The translations under genes were made by a program, and so were the position numbers. This document shows, piece by piece, positions 1 through 8,648 of a stretch of DNA of 64,000 nt. The notes beneath the pieces were generated by a model. That model did no database searches and had not been told where the DNA came from. It saw only the letters and a program-made list of their open reading frames with translations. Positions within the stretch are counted from its first letter, which is position 1. Every line of letters starts with the position of its first letter. Origin of the DNA: Pseudomonadota bacterium (GTDB lineage: Bacteria; Chloroflexota; UBA6077; JAJPHF01); NCBI GenBank assembly GCA_021325365.1, contig JAJPHF010000135.1, forward strand, positions 75,587-139,586. The letters run 5' to 3'.

Positions 1-464
1 AGTACGGCCTCGACGCCCGCATCATCCGCATCTTCAACACCTACGGGCCGCGCAGCGATCCGAACGACGGCCGCCTGGTCCCCAACTTCGTGACCCAGGC
101 ATTGCGTGGGGAGCCGCTCACCGTCTACGGCGACGGCAGCCAGACGCGCAGTCTCTGTTACGTCGAGGACCTGGTGCGCGGGATCGAGCTAGCGATGTTC
201 GCCCCCGACACGACCGGGCTCGTGGTCAACCTCGGCAATCCCGAGGAGCACACCGTCCTGGAGTACGCCGAGCTGATCCGCGAGCTGGTCGGGACGTCCG
301 TGGAGATCGCCTTCCGCCCGCTGCCGGCCGACGATCCGACGCGCCGTCGCCCGGACATCACGCGGGCGAGGGAGATGCTCGGCTGGCAGCCGCGCGTGCC
401 GCTGCGCGAGGGGTTAGAGCGCACGATCGCCTGGTTCCGCGAGGCCGGCGCGGCCGGGGCCTGA
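1..464 (+). CDS. NAD-dependent sugar epimerase/decarboxylase, 3' part only
   Basis: The frame is already open at the left edge (first whole codon at base 3) and stops at 462-464, so about 153 C-terminal residues are present. The segments [36 protein letters not shown] and the closing [17 protein letters not shown] are typical of extended short-chain dehydrogenases close to UDP-glucuronate decarboxylase, which makes UDP-xylose. The NAD-binding Rossmann start and the YxxxK catalytic site lie outside the window, so the exact reaction is inferred. The gene ends two bases before the next start and heads a polysaccharide gene run. Confidence 0.85.
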   Translation, partial: YGLDARIIRIFNTYGPRSDPNDGRLVPNFVTQALRGEPLTVYGDGSQTRSLCYVEDLVRGIELAMFAPDTTGLVVNLGNPEEHTVLEYAELIRELVGTSVEIAFRPLPADDPTRRRPDITRAREMLGWQPRVPLREGLERTIAWFREAGAAGA

Positions 465-466
465 GC

Positions 467-1948
467 ATGAGCCGGATGCCTGCCCAGCGTAGTCTCCCCC
501 TGCCCGCACTACCGCCCCTCACGCGCGAAACTGGGCTGCTCGGCGCGCTGGCCCTGGCGATTGGCGCGGCCCTCGCGCTCCTGCCGCCGATCCAGGCCGC
601 CGCGCTCTTAGTAGCGGCGGTCGTCGTGCCGCTGGCCCTGGCGCGTCCGCTCGTCGCGCTCTGCCTCGCGCTCGTGGCGGTGCCGCTCTCCTCCGAATGG
701 GGCCTGGGACTCGGCGGCCTGAACCTGACTCTCATGGAGCCGGCGGTCGGGCTGGCCGCGCTCGCCTGGCTCATCGACGGCGCGCGCCGGCGCTCGCTCC
801 GCATCTGGCCGTCGGCGCTGCTGGCTGCCCAGCTCCTCGTCTTCGCGCTATTCGTGATCTCGGCGCTTGGCGCCGAGGCCCCGGGGCCCAGCCTCAAGGA
901 CACCCTGAAATGGCTCGAGCTAGTGGTGGTGTTCGTGCTGACGGTCGATCAGGCGCGCCGCGCGTCGCAGGCCCGCTGGCTGCTACTGGCGCTGGTCGGC
1001 GCGGCCAGCCTCGAGGCGGCCTACGGGCTGTTCCAGTTCCTCACGCGGCGCGGCCCGGACTTCTTCGTCATCGGTCCGTTCATGCGCGCCTTTGGCCACT
1101 TCAGCCAGCCCAACCCGTTCGCCGGCTATTTGGCAACAGCCCTCCCGGTCGCCTTCGCACTCGCCCTGTGGAGTAAGGACGAGGAGGCCGGGCCGCTTCG
1201 CCTGGCGGCGCTCGGCCCTCGGCGCTTGTCGGCAAGCGTCGCCCTCTGGGCGCGGCCGGCCACCCTGCTGCTGGCCGCCGCGGTGTTCGCCAGCCTGTCG
1301 CGCGGCGCCTGGATGGGCGTGGCGCTCGCGGGCGCCGTAATGTTGGCGGTCGCCAGCCCCCGCTCCCGCCGCTGGCTCGTGGCCCTGTGCGCGGCGCTGC
1401 TGCTCTTGGGGCTCTTGGGGCTGGTAGGCGCGCTGCCGGCGGTGGTCTCCGAGCGGCTGGGCGTGGTGGCCGAGTATTTCGGCCTGTTCGACGTGCGCAC
1501 GGTGGACGTCACCCCAGAGAACTGGTCGATCGTCGAGCGGATGGCCCACTGGCAGGCGGGCTGGTATATGTTCCTCGAGCACCCCTGGTTCGGCGTCGGC
1601 CCCGGCAACTACGACGCCGTCTACGACCGCTACAACCTGCCGGGCTGGCTGGAGTCGCTGGGCCACGCCCACAACTACTACTTGAACCTGGCGGCCGAGA
1701 CGGGCATCTTCGGCCTGAGCGGCTTCCTCCTCACGCTGGCGCTGGCCTATCGCGCGGCCATTCGCGGGCTGCGCAGCCCCAATCCCTTCTGGCGGGCCGT
1801 GGCCCTCGGCACCCTCGGCTCGCTGGTCGCCATCTCCTTGCACAGCGCGTTCGACAACCTCTTCGTCCACGGCGTCAGCGTTCAGATCGGGGCGCTGATG
1901 GGCCTCGCCGCGCTGTCCAGCGGCCAGGCCGAGGCCGACCGTGGGTAG
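467..1948 (+). CDS. O-antigen ligase / polysaccharide polymerase family membrane protein
   Basis: A 493-residue integral membrane protein with about a dozen hydrophobic segments through its length. Two family marks are visible: SRGAWMG near residue 277 and the periplasmic-loop motif GHAHNYYLNLAAETGIFGL near residue 399, whose histidine is the expected catalytic or glycan-binding residue in the Wzy_C / O-antigen ligase family. It probably polymerises or transfers lipid-linked glycan at the outer face of the membrane. It starts two bases after the upstream epimerase and overlaps the next gene by 8 bp, consistent with one transcript. Ligase and polymerase cannot be told apart from sequence alone. 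Confidence 0.85.
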   Translation: MSRMPAQRSLPLPALPPLTRETGLLGALALAIGAALALLPPIQAAALLVAAVVVPLALARPLVALCLALVAVPLSSEWGLGLGGLNLTLMEPAVGLAALAWLIDGARRRSLRIWPSALLAAQLLVFALFVISALGAEAPGPSLKDTLKWLELVVVFVLTVDQARRASQARWLLLALVGAASLEAAYGLFQFLTRRGPDFFVIGPFMRAFGHFSQPNPFAGYLATALPVAFALALWSKDEEAGPLRLAALGPRRLSASVALWARPATLLLAAAVFASLSRGAWMGVALAGAVMLAVASPRSRRWLVALCAALLLLGLLGLVGALPAVVSERLGVVAEYFGLFDVRTVDVTPENWSIVERMAHWQAGWYMFLEHPWFGVGPGNYDAVYDRYNLPGWLESLGHAHNYYLNLAAETGIFGLSGFLLTLALAYRAAIRGLRSPNPFWRAVALGTLGSLVAISLHSAFDNLFVHGVSVQIGALMGLAALSSGQAEADRG

Positions 1949-3005
1949 GCCCGTCGCGCCGGAGGAAGCGCCCACGCCCTTCCCGGCCACGACCGAGATC
2001 GGCCCGAGCGCGCCGCCGGCGCTGGGCGCGCGCCTGACCCAGCCACGCACGCTGATCTCGTTCGCGATCGGGTTTGGGCTGCTGTTCGTCGCCATTCAGC
2101 GCCTCGACGTGAACCTCGCCACCACCTGGGAGGTCTTGCGCAGCGCGAACGTGCCGCTCTACGTGCTGGCCCTCGTCGTCTACTACGTGGCTTTCGTCTT
2201 TCGCAGCATGCGCTGGCGCACCCTCTTGCGCAACGTCGGGTACCGGCGGCGCGAGGGAGTGGTGCTGCCGCGGCTCTTTGGGCTGGGCCGCATTCTGCTG
2301 CTGAGCTGGTTTGCCAATTGCCTCGTTCCGGCCAAGCTGGGCGACGCCTACCGCGCCTACCTCTTGAAGCGCGACGCGGACGTCTCGTTCTCGAAGACGA
2401 TGGGCACCGTGCTGGCCGAGCGCATCCTCGACCTGCTGGTGCTGTTCGGGCTGCTCGGGCTCGCAGCCGTCCTCGCGTTTGGAGCGGCGCTGCCCACCGC
2501 CGTCGTCTCGCTGATGGAGCTGGCGCTCGTGCTGGCCGTCCTGCTCGTCGTCGGACTGGTCGCCATGCGGCTCCTGGGCGGGCGGATCCGCGGCTGGCTA
2601 CCGCTGCGGCTGCAAGGCAAGTACGACTCGTTCGAAGCGGGCACGCTCCAATCGTTCCGCGCGCTGCCGGCGCTGACCGCCTATACCGTCGTCATCTGGC
2701 TGTTCGAGGCGGTGCGCCTGTATCTGGTGATGCTGTCGCTCGGCGTGTGGCGCGCCAACGCGGCGGTGCCGCTGTTCATCGGCCTCGCCGGCGCGCTGCT
2801 CACCACCGTGCCCATCACGCCCGCCGGGCTCGGCTTTGTCGAGTCGGGCCTGGTGAGCCTCCTCCTGCTGGCTGGCGGCCTGGACCTCATCGGCGGGATG
2901 AGCACCGCGGTGGCGCTGTCCATCGCGCTGCTCGATCGCTCCATCACCTACCTCAGCCTCGTCGCGTTCGGCGCCGTCTTGCACCTCTGGCCTGGAAAGC
3001 GGTAA
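1941..3005 (+). CDS. Lysylphosphatidylglycerol synthase TM-like / UPF0104 flippase-type membrane protein
   Basis: A 354-residue protein starting at GTG 1941 inside the end of the upstream gene, which suggests translational coupling. It has about eight hydrophobic segments. Family features of the LPG_synthase_TM / UPF0104 group are visible: FRSMRWRTLLRN near residue 90, a NCLVPAKLGDAYRAYLL segment near residue 130, and the late PITPAGLGFVESGLV motif near residue 293. Relatives act in lipid or lipid-linked saccharide translocation and are common in polysaccharide clusters. There is no catalytic aminoacyl-transfer domain, so this is not a complete MprF. A flippase-like role is inferred from family and neighbours. 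Confidence 0.8.
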   Translation: MGRPVAPEEAPTPFPATTEIGPSAPPALGARLTQPRTLISFAIGFGLLFVAIQRLDVNLATTWEVLRSANVPLYVLALVVYYVAFVFRSMRWRTLLRNVGYRRREGVVLPRLFGLGRILLLSWFANCLVPAKLGDAYRAYLLKRDADVSFSKTMGTVLAERILDLLVLFGLLGLAAVLAFGAALPTAVVSLMELALVLAVLLVVGLVAMRLLGGRIRGWLPLRLQGKYDSFEAGTLQSFRALPALTAYTVVIWLFEAVRLYLVMLSLGVWRANAAVPLFIGLAGALLTTVPITPAGLGFVESGLVSLLLLAGGLDLIGGMSTAVALSIALLDRSITYLSLVAFGAVLHLWPGKR

Positions 3006-3008
3006 AGT
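2979..3008 (+). promoter_or_regulatory. Possible promoter for the four-helix-bundle gene
   Basis: TTGCAC (2979-2984), an 18-base spacer and TAAAGT (3003-3008) lie at the end of the membrane-protein gene, about 105 bases before ATG 3115. It fits a sigma-70-type promoter but is only a match by eye. Confidence 0.35.
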
Positions 3009-3114
3009 CCGGGCCGCGACGGCCGCTCGCCAGCCCCCCGCCTACGTGCCCACGGAAGTGACAACGGGCGGCCGGCCACACGCGGTCAGCCCAGGCGGAC
3101 GGCAGAGGGAGGCC

Positions 3115-3540
3115 ATGGCGAGCGGACAGGGCGTGAAGGAGCTGGAGAACCTCGGCATCTGGCGGCGGGCCTACGAGCTGGCGCTGCAGGTGTACGAGGA
3201 GACGGCCAGCGTGCCTGTCGTCGAGCCGGAGCTGCAGGCGCAGCTGCGGCGCGCGGCGGGCGCCGTGGGCGGCCACATCGCCGACGGCTTCGGCCGCTAC
3301 TCCCGCGCCGAGTACCTACGCGCCCTCCACCAGGCGCGCGGCGCCCTCATGGAGACGCGGCACTACCTGCACCTCGCGCGTGCGCTCGACTACCTGCCGG
3401 CGGAGGTCGCCGGGCGCCTGCTTGACGCCACCATGCGCCTGAACGGCGAGCTTCACCGCACCGTGACGGCGCTGCGCGACCGGTCAGCGGCGGTGCCGCC
3501 CTCCGAGCCCGGCCGGCGCGCCTCCGCCGTCGACAATTAG
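3115..3540 (+). CDS. Four helix bundle protein (S23 / TIGR02436 family)
   Basis: A 141-residue all-helical protein. The family core is visible: LGIWRRAYELALQVYEET near the N-terminus, ELQAQLRRAAGAVGGHIADG in the middle and a late ALMETRHYLHLA segment. Relatives were first found in 23S rRNA intervening sequences. They also include accessory proteins of diversity-generating retroelements, but no reverse transcriptase or template repeat is present here. ATG 3115 is preferred over the open frame beginning at 3046 because AGAGGGA lies just upstream of it. Its molecular role is unknown. The family is often found singly in diverse contexts, here inside a polysaccharide cluster. Confidence 0.8.
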   Translation: MASGQGVKELENLGIWRRAYELALQVYEETASVPVVEPELQAQLRRAAGAVGGHIADGFGRYSRAEYLRALHQARGALMETRHYLHLARALDYLPAEVAGRLLDATMRLNGELHRTVTALRDRSAAVPPSEPGRRASAVDN

Positions 3541-3559
3541 CGCGGCCGATCGCTCCGCC

Positions 3560-4693
3560 GTGCGCATCGGGATCGACTACACCGCTGCCGTGAACCAGCG
3601 TGCCGGCATCGGCCGCTTCGTCCGCAACCTGGTCGCCAGCCTGGTCGCCCTCGACCGTGACGACCAGTTCGTCCTCTTGCACACCACCCCCAATCCGGGC
3701 GCCGAGGTGTCCGTCCCCGCCGCGCCGAACGTCTCGACCTCGGAGTTCCGTTTTCCCGAGCGCTGGATGACCATTCTCTGGCACCGCCTGCGCGTGCCGC
3801 TGCCCGTGGAGTGGGCCACCGGGCCAGTCGACATCTTCCACGCGCCGGACTTCGTGCTGCCGCCCGTGCGCCGCGCGCGCCGCGTGCTCACGGTCCACGA
3901 CCTGGCCTTCTTGCTCTACCCGGAGTGCGCGGACGCGCGGCTGCGCGAGTACCTGATGAGCGCCGTGCCGCGCTCGGTGCGGGCAGCCGACTTCGTCGTG
4001 GCCGACTCGGCGAACACGCAGAACGACGTCATCTGCCTGCTCGGCGCCGATCCGGCGCGGACGGCCGTCGTGCCCGGCGGGGTCGAGCCCCGCTTCCGGC
4101 CCGCCGCGCCCGAGGCGGTGGCCAGCCTGCGCGCTCGTCTCGGCCTCGTCGAGCCCTTTATCCTGTCGATCGGCATGATCGAGCCGCGCAAGAACTGGCA
4201 GGGCCTTATCCGCGCCTACAACACGGTGCGGGCCCGCCACCGTCTGCCCCACCGTCTGGTGCTGGCCGGGCCGCGCGGCTGGCTGTCGGACGTCATCTTC
4301 GAGGAGCGCGACCGCTCGCCGTTCCGCAACGACGTGATCTTCCCCGGCTTCATCGCGGACGACGACCTGCCGACGCTCTACAGCGCCGCCGACCTGTTCG
4401 CGTTCCCATCGTACTACGAGGGCTTCGGCCTGCCGCCGCTGGAGGCGATGGCCTGCGGCACGCCGGTCGTCGTGTCGGACGCCGCGTCGCTGCCCGAGGT
4501 CGTGGGCGACGCGGGGCTCACGGTCCCCGCCGAGGACACGGAGGCGCTCGCCGACGCCCTGGAGCGCGGGCTGCTGGACGAGGCGCTGCGCGCGCGCCTG
4601 CGGGCGGACGGCCTGGCGCGGGCGGCCAAGTTCACCTGGGGCGCGGCCGCCGCGGCCCTGTTGACGGTCTACCATCACGTCGTCGCCGCCTGA
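3560..4693 (+). CDS. Glycosyltransferase family 4 (GT-B)
   Basis: A 377-residue cytoplasmic GT-B glycosyltransferase starting at GTG 3560, 20 bases after the upstream stop. The N-terminal acceptor domain opens with MRIGIDYTAA and the glycine-rich QRAGIGRFVRNL loop. The C-terminal nucleotide-sugar domain has ILSIGMIEPRKNW and the retaining-GT E-x7-E signature in YYEGFGLPPLEAMACGTPVV. It probably adds one sugar to a surface glycan; donor and acceptor cannot be read from sequence. It is similar in layout to the next gene, so the two may be old duplicates. A spurious frame runs antisense and another runs through it into the third glycosyltransferase. Confidence 0.9.
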   Translation: MRIGIDYTAAVNQRAGIGRFVRNLVASLVALDRDDQFVLLHTTPNPGAEVSVPAAPNVSTSEFRFPERWMTILWHRLRVPLPVEWATGPVDIFHAPDFVLPPVRRARRVLTVHDLAFLLYPECADARLREYLMSAVPRSVRAADFVVADSANTQNDVICLLGADPARTAVVPGGVEPRFRPAAPEAVASLRARLGLVEPFILSIGMIEPRKNWQGLIRAYNTVRARHRLPHRLVLAGPRGWLSDVIFEERDRSPFRNDVIFPGFIADDDLPTLYSAADLFAFPSYYEGFGLPPLEAMACGTPVVVSDAASLPEVVGDAGLTVPAEDTEALADALERGLLDEALRARLRADGLARAAKFTWGAAAAALLTVYHHVVAA

Positions 4694-4737
4694 CGCCCCC
4701 GCGGTGCGCCTCGCGCCGCGAGCGCGCCGGGATGCTT

Positions 4738-4743
4738 TACAAT
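4738..4743 (+). promoter_or_regulatory. Possible -10 element for the second glycosyltransferase
   Basis: TACAAT lies 80 bases before GTG 4823, in the only sizeable gap of the glycosyltransferase run. No convincing -35 hexamer is seen, so this is weak support for a new transcript start here. Confidence 0.25.
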
Positions 4744-4822
4744 GGCGGCGTAGAGGCAGTCGCGGGCTCCCCTGGGCGCGGACGTCTCCAGCCGCTTAGA
4801 CTCTCTTCTCGCGGGAGGCGTC

Positions 4823-5980
4823 GTGCGCATCGGCTTCAACGCCCTGTTCTTGCAGCAGCCCTCGACGGGCATCGGCCAGCATTGCTTCAACCTGCTGCAA
4901 GCCCTCGACCAGCACGATCGCGAGAACACCTACGTCCTGCTCAGCCCGCGCTTCCGGCGCGCGGCCGTCCCCCGCGTGCCCGACCTCTCGCCGCGCTTCC
5001 GCAGCGTCCAGCGGGTGACGGCGCTCGCCCGGCTCGGCGGCAACTTCGAAAAGCTCTGGTGGGAGCAAGTGGGCCTGCTGCGCGCGAGCCGCCGCGAATC
5101 GCTCGACCTCCTCCACTGCCCGTACTTCGCGTCGCCGCTCGTGTCCTCCATCCCGACGGTCGTGACGATCCACGACGTGATCCCGCTCCTGCTGCCGGAG
5201 TATCGCGCCCGCCTGGCCGGCCGCGCCTACAGCGCGCTCTCGGCGCTCGCCGCGCGGCGCGCCCGCGCCGTGATCGCCGTCTCCGAGCACTCCAAGCGCG
5301 ACATCGAGCGGACGCTGGGGCTGCCGCCCGAGCGCATCCACGTCATCGGCAACGCGGTAGACGCCAGCTACCAGCCGATCCGCGACCCTCGCCTCCTCAC
5401 GGCCGTGCGCGAGCGGTACGGGCTGACGGAGCGGTTTATCCTCTACTTTGGCGGTTTCGACGTGCGCAAGAACGTGCTGCGTGTGGTGCAAGCCTACGCT
5501 CGCATCCGCGAGGCGTTCGACGAGCCGTACCAGCTCGTGCTCGCCGGGCGCCTGCGCTACGTCGGCCACCCGCTGTATCCGGATCCGCGCGTGCTGGTAC
5601 GAGAGCTGGGGCTGGAATCGGACGTGATCTTCACGGGCCAGATTCGCGAACAGGACAAGGCGCCGCTGTACAGCGCGGCCGAGGTGTTCGTCTTCCCCTC
5701 GCTCTACGAGGGCTTCGGCATGCCGGTGCTGGAGGCCATGGCCTGCGGCGCCGCGGTCGTCACCTCGAACAGCTCGGCGCTGCCCGAGGTCGCGGGCGAC
5801 ACGGCCGTGCTCGTGGACCCCAACTGCACCGACGCGATCGGCGCGGCGATCCTCGACCTCCTGCGCGATCCCGTCCGCCGCGAGGCGCTGGGCGAGGCCG
5901 CGCGCGCCCGGGCCGCGCACTTCTCGTGGGGCGCCGTCGCCGAGCAGACGATGAAGGTGTACGCCCAGGTTGCCGCGTGA
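4823..5980 (+). CDS. Glycosyltransferase family 4 (GT-B)
   Basis: A 385-residue GT-B enzyme starting at GTG 4823 with GCGGGAGGCG as ribosome binding site. The acceptor domain begins MRIGFNALFLQQPSTGIGQH, and the donor domain contains ILYFGGFDVRKNV and the E-x7-E motif in YEGFGMPVLEAMACGAAVV. It probably acts in the cytoplasm on a lipid-linked surface glycan. Its stop codon overlaps the GTG of the following glycosyltransferase by four bases (GTGA), a classic translational coupling arrangement. The sugar specificity is not determinable here. Confidence 0.9.
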   Translation: MRIGFNALFLQQPSTGIGQHCFNLLQALDQHDRENTYVLLSPRFRRAAVPRVPDLSPRFRSVQRVTALARLGGNFEKLWWEQVGLLRASRRESLDLLHCPYFASPLVSSIPTVVTIHDVIPLLLPEYRARLAGRAYSALSALAARRARAVIAVSEHSKRDIERTLGLPPERIHVIGNAVDASYQPIRDPRLLTAVRERYGLTERFILYFGGFDVRKNVLRVVQAYARIREAFDEPYQLVLAGRLRYVGHPLYPDPRVLVRELGLESDVIFTGQIREQDKAPLYSAAEVFVFPSLYEGFGMPVLEAMACGAAVVTSNSSALPEVAGDTAVLVDPNCTDAIGAAILDLLRDPVRREALGEAARARAAHFSWGAVAEQTMKVYAQVAA

Positions 5981-7077
5981 AAGTCCTCATGCTCTCCAAG
6001 GCGTGCCTGGTCGGCGCCTACCAGCGCAAGCTCGAAGAGCTGGCGCGCCACGACGCCATCGCGCTGACCTGCCTGGTGCCGCCGTACTGGCTGCAAGATG
6101 GGACGCCGATCCGGCTGGAGCGCGCGCACGTCCGCGGCTATCGGCTGGCCGTCACGCCCGTGCGCTTCAACGGCCACTTCCACGTCTTCCATTTCACCCG
6201 CCTGCGCGCCTGGCTGGCCGCCACCCAGCCGGACGTCGTCCACGTCGACGAGGAGCCATACAACCTGGCGACGGCCCTGGCGCTGCGGCTGGCCGCGCGC
6301 GCGGGCGCGCGCCGGCTGTTCTTTACCTGGCAGAACCTCTTGCGCCGCTATCCGCCGCCGTTCAGCCTCTGGGAGCGCTACAGCTTCCACACCGCGCAGC
6401 ACGCCCTCGCGGGCAACCGTGAGGCGGTGGACGTGCTGCACCAGAAAGGCTACCGTGGCCCGGTGACCGTGGTGCCGCAGTTCGGTATCGATCCCGAGGT
6501 GTTCCGGCCGCGCCCCCGCCCGGTCCGCCGCGAGTTCGTGATCGGCTACGCTGGCCGCCTGGTCGAGGAGAAGGGGCTGGACGTGCTGTTGGAGGCCGTG
6601 CAGGGGCTGGCGGGCCCGTGGCGGCTCCAGCTGGTCGGCAGCGGCCCCGCACAGCCGGCGCTCGCGCGCCAGGCGGCTCGCCTGGGCATCGCCGAGCGGG
6701 TCGAGTTCGTGGCGCAGGCCCCGTCGACGGCCATGCCCGCGATCGTGGCGGCCTGGGATGCGCTGGCGCTGCCGTCGCGGACCCGCCCTAACTGGAAGGA
6801 GCAGTTCGGGCGCATCCTGGTGGAGGCGATGGCCAGCGGCGTGCCCTGCGTCGGCTCCACGAGCGGCGAGATCCCGCACGTCCTGGGCGACGCCGGGCTC
6901 GTGGTGCCCGAGGGCGAGGCGACGGCCCTGCGCGCGGCGCTTGCCCGCCTCCAGGACGACGCGGCGCTGCGGCAGGAGCTGGCGGCGCGCGGCCGGGCGC
7001 AGGCCGAGTCACGCTTCACCCACGCGCGCATCGCCGAGCAGACGTATCTCGTCTACCGGCGCCTGCTCGCGGCGTGA
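5977..7077 (+). CDS. Glycosyltransferase family 4 (GT-B)
   Basis: A 366-residue enzyme that starts at GTG 5977 inside the stop codon of the preceding gene. The open frame extends far upstream to 3811, but that part is only the shadow of the two earlier genes. The donor-binding half has VIGYAGRLVEEKGLDVLLEA and the E-x7-E region in FGRILVEAMASGVPCVGS, followed by EIPHVLGDAGLVVPEG. It closes the polysaccharide gene run: the next transcript has its own promoter and riboswitch. Donor and acceptor sugars are unknown. Confidence 0.9.
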   Translation: MKVLMLSKACLVGAYQRKLEELARHDAIALTCLVPPYWLQDGTPIRLERAHVRGYRLAVTPVRFNGHFHVFHFTRLRAWLAATQPDVVHVDEEPYNLATALALRLAARAGARRLFFTWQNLLRRYPPPFSLWERYSFHTAQHALAGNREAVDVLHQKGYRGPVTVVPQFGIDPEVFRPRPRPVRREFVIGYAGRLVEEKGLDVLLEAVQGLAGPWRLQLVGSGPAQPALARQAARLGIAERVEFVAQAPSTAMPAIVAAWDALALPSRTRPNWKEQFGRILVEAMASGVPCVGSTSGEIPHVLGDAGLVVPEGEATALRAALARLQDDAALRQELAARGRAQAESRFTHARIAEQTYLVYRRLLAA

Positions 7078-7113
7078 CGGCCCGGGCCGACATAGGCCGC
7101 GGCCGCCCGTTGG

Positions 7114-7122
7114 TGCTATACT
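7114..7122 (+). promoter_or_regulatory. Extended -10 promoter of the riboflavin operon
   Basis: TGCTATACT is an extended -10 element (TGn plus TATACT at 7117-7122) about 25 bases before the FMN aptamer. Transcription from about 7129 would include the whole riboswitch. The same element, TGCTATACT, precedes the gene at 59678. Confidence 0.6.
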
Positions 7123-7146
7123 CACGACAACAAAATAGCGAGTGGG

Positions 7147-7363
7147 GCCTTCAGGGCAAGGTGAGGGGCGACGGCACCGCCGCCGTCCCAATTCCTGACC
7201 GGAGGTAATGCCACACGGCAGAGCCCGCGAGCCCCCCGCGGCACCGGGTGCTGGCGGCACCCTCGGGTGGGCGAGGCGACCGGCCTGCGCCGCCCGGCGC
7301 ATCGCGGGCGGGCAGATCTGGTGAGACGCCAGAGCCGACGGTACAGTCCGGATGGGAGAAGGC
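7147..7363 (+). ncRNA. FMN riboswitch (RFN element) aptamer
   Basis: The conserved RFN blocks appear in order: CTTCAGGGCAAGGTG (from 7150), AATTCCTGACCGGAGGT (from 7191), GCCCGCGAGC (from 7223), AGATCTGGTGAGACGCCAGA, then GCCGACGGTACAGTCCGGAT and GGGAGAAGG. The closing P1 helix can form between GCCTTC (7147-7152) and GAAGGC (7358-7363). The arm before CAGATCTGG is longer than in many RFN elements and GC-rich. The element binds flavin mononucleotide and controls the ribD-ribE-ribBA-ribH operon just downstream. A perfect intrinsic terminator at 7382-7413 forms the expression platform, so control is most likely at transcription termination. Confidence 0.96.
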
Positions 7364-7381
7364 GAAGCTGTGGCGACAGCG

Positions 7382-7413
7382 GCCTGAAGGCACCATGCCT
7401 TCAGGCTATTTTT
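7382..7413 (+). terminator. Intrinsic terminator of the FMN riboswitch
   Basis: An 11-bp perfect stem, GCCTGAAGGCA (7382-7392) with TGCCTTCAGGC (7396-7406), has a CCA loop and is followed by TATTTTT. Its 5' arm (CCTGAAGGC, 7383-7391) can alternatively pair with the first nine bases of the aptamer (GCCTTCAGG, 7147-7155), which would act as an antiterminator when FMN is absent. Confidence 0.9.
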
Positions 7414-7447
7414 GTTCCGCGCGGAATTCGGCGACGGGAGCGGCCAG

Positions 7448-8638
7448 GTGGACTTCATGGCACGCGCGCTCGAGCTGGCGGAGCGCGCACTGGGTGTCAG
7501 CAGCCCCAACCCGGCCGTCGGCGCGGTGATCGTCAAGGACGGGCGGATCGTGGGGGAGGGCTGGACGCAGCCCCCCGGCCAGGCGCACGCGGAAGTCGTG
7601 GCCCTTGAGCAAGCCGGCGACGCCGCGGGGGGCGCCACGATGTACGTGACGCTGGAGCCCTGCTGCCACTTTGGGCGGACGCCGCCCTGCACCGACGCGC
7701 TGATCCGCGCGCGGGTGCGAGCCGTCCACATGGCGACCATCGATCCCAACCCCTTGGTCGCCGGGGGCGGCCGACGCGACCTTGACAAGGCCGGCATCGA
7801 GACGGTGTTGGGCGAGTACGAGCGCGAGGCGCGCCGCCTGAACGAGGGCTACTTCAAGTTCATCACTCGCGGCCTGCCGTTCGTGGCGGTGAAGTGGGCG
7901 ATGACGCTGGATGGCAAGATCGCTACCCGTACCGGCTCGTCGTTCTGGGTGACCGGCGCGGCGGCACGGGCGCGGGTGGCCCGCCTCCGCGCGCTGAGCG
8001 ACGCGGTGCTGGTGGGCGTCGGCACGGTGCTCGCCGACGATCCACGGCTCACCGTGCGCCCGGAGGCCTTCCCCGCCGCGCTGCGCGCTCCCCTCGACCA
8101 TCTGGCGAGGCGTCAGCCGCTGCGGGTCGTCCTGGACAGCCAGGCGCGCACGCCGCCGACGGCCCGGCTGGTGACGGGCGAGCTGCCCGGCGAGACGCTC
8201 ATCCTCGTCACCGAGCGCGCTCCCGACGAGCGGCGGACGGCGTTGGAGGCTACCGCCGCCGAGGTAGTGGTCGTGCCCGAGTTGGACGGCCGGGTGCACC
8301 CGGCCGTGGCGATGCGGCTGCTAGCGGAGCGCCGCGGCATTACCTCGGTGCTCGTCGAGGCGGGCGGGACACTAGTGGCAGCCTTGCTCGAAGCGCGGCT
8401 CGTGGACAAGGTCTACGCGTTCCTGGCGCCGAAGGTCGTCGGCGGGGTCGCCGCGCCCACGCCCGTCGAGGGCACCGGCTGTCCCGAGATGGGACAGGCC
8501 GTGACGCTGCGGGACCTGCAGGTCGAGCAGCTCGGCGACGACGTGCTCATCGCCGGCTACGTGCCGCCCGTGCCCGACGAGGAGCGCGAGGGCTTGGCCA
8601 TTGCCTCGCAGGCGGCGCCCCAGGCCGCGAGCGGATAG
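7448..8638 (+). CDS. ribD: Riboflavin biosynthesis deaminase/reductase RibD
   Basis: A 396-residue bifunctional cytosolic enzyme catalysing pyrimidine deamination and side-chain reduction in riboflavin synthesis. The N-terminal deaminase has the zinc site H47-A-E49, PCC (C72) and PPC (C81), all present. The C-terminal reductase domain begins at FVAVKWAMTLDGKIAT near residue 138. GTG 7448 is chosen because GGGAG lies about 8 bases upstream and the N-terminus VDFMARALELA matches family starts. An open frame begins earlier at 7412 but overlaps the terminator. First gene of the FMN-controlled operon; ribE follows after 10 bases. Confidence 0.95.
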   Translation: MDFMARALELAERALGVSSPNPAVGAVIVKDGRIVGEGWTQPPGQAHAEVVALEQAGDAAGGATMYVTLEPCCHFGRTPPCTDALIRARVRAVHMATIDPNPLVAGGGRRDLDKAGIETVLGEYEREARRLNEGYFKFITRGLPFVAVKWAMTLDGKIATRTGSSFWVTGAAARARVARLRALSDAVLVGVGTVLADDPRLTVRPEAFPAALRAPLDHLARRQPLRVVLDSQARTPPTARLVTGELPGETLILVTERAPDERRTALEATAAEVVVVPELDGRVHPAVAMRLLAERRGITSVLVEAGGTLVAALLEARLVDKVYAFLAPKVVGGVAAPTPVEGTGCPEMGQAVTLRDLQVEQLGDDVLIAGYVPPVPDEEREGLAIASQAAPQAASG

Positions 8639-8648
8639 GGGGAGTGGA

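Noticed and set aside
3115..3540. Diversity-generating retroelement accessory protein
   Set aside because: The four-helix-bundle family includes such accessory proteins, but there is no reverse transcriptase, template repeat or variable repeat nearby.
3811..5976. Very long open frame running through two glycosyltransferase genes into the third
   Set aside because: Arg/Pro/Ala-rich shadow translation of the real frames. The genuine third glycosyltransferase begins at GTG 5977 overlapping the upstream stop.
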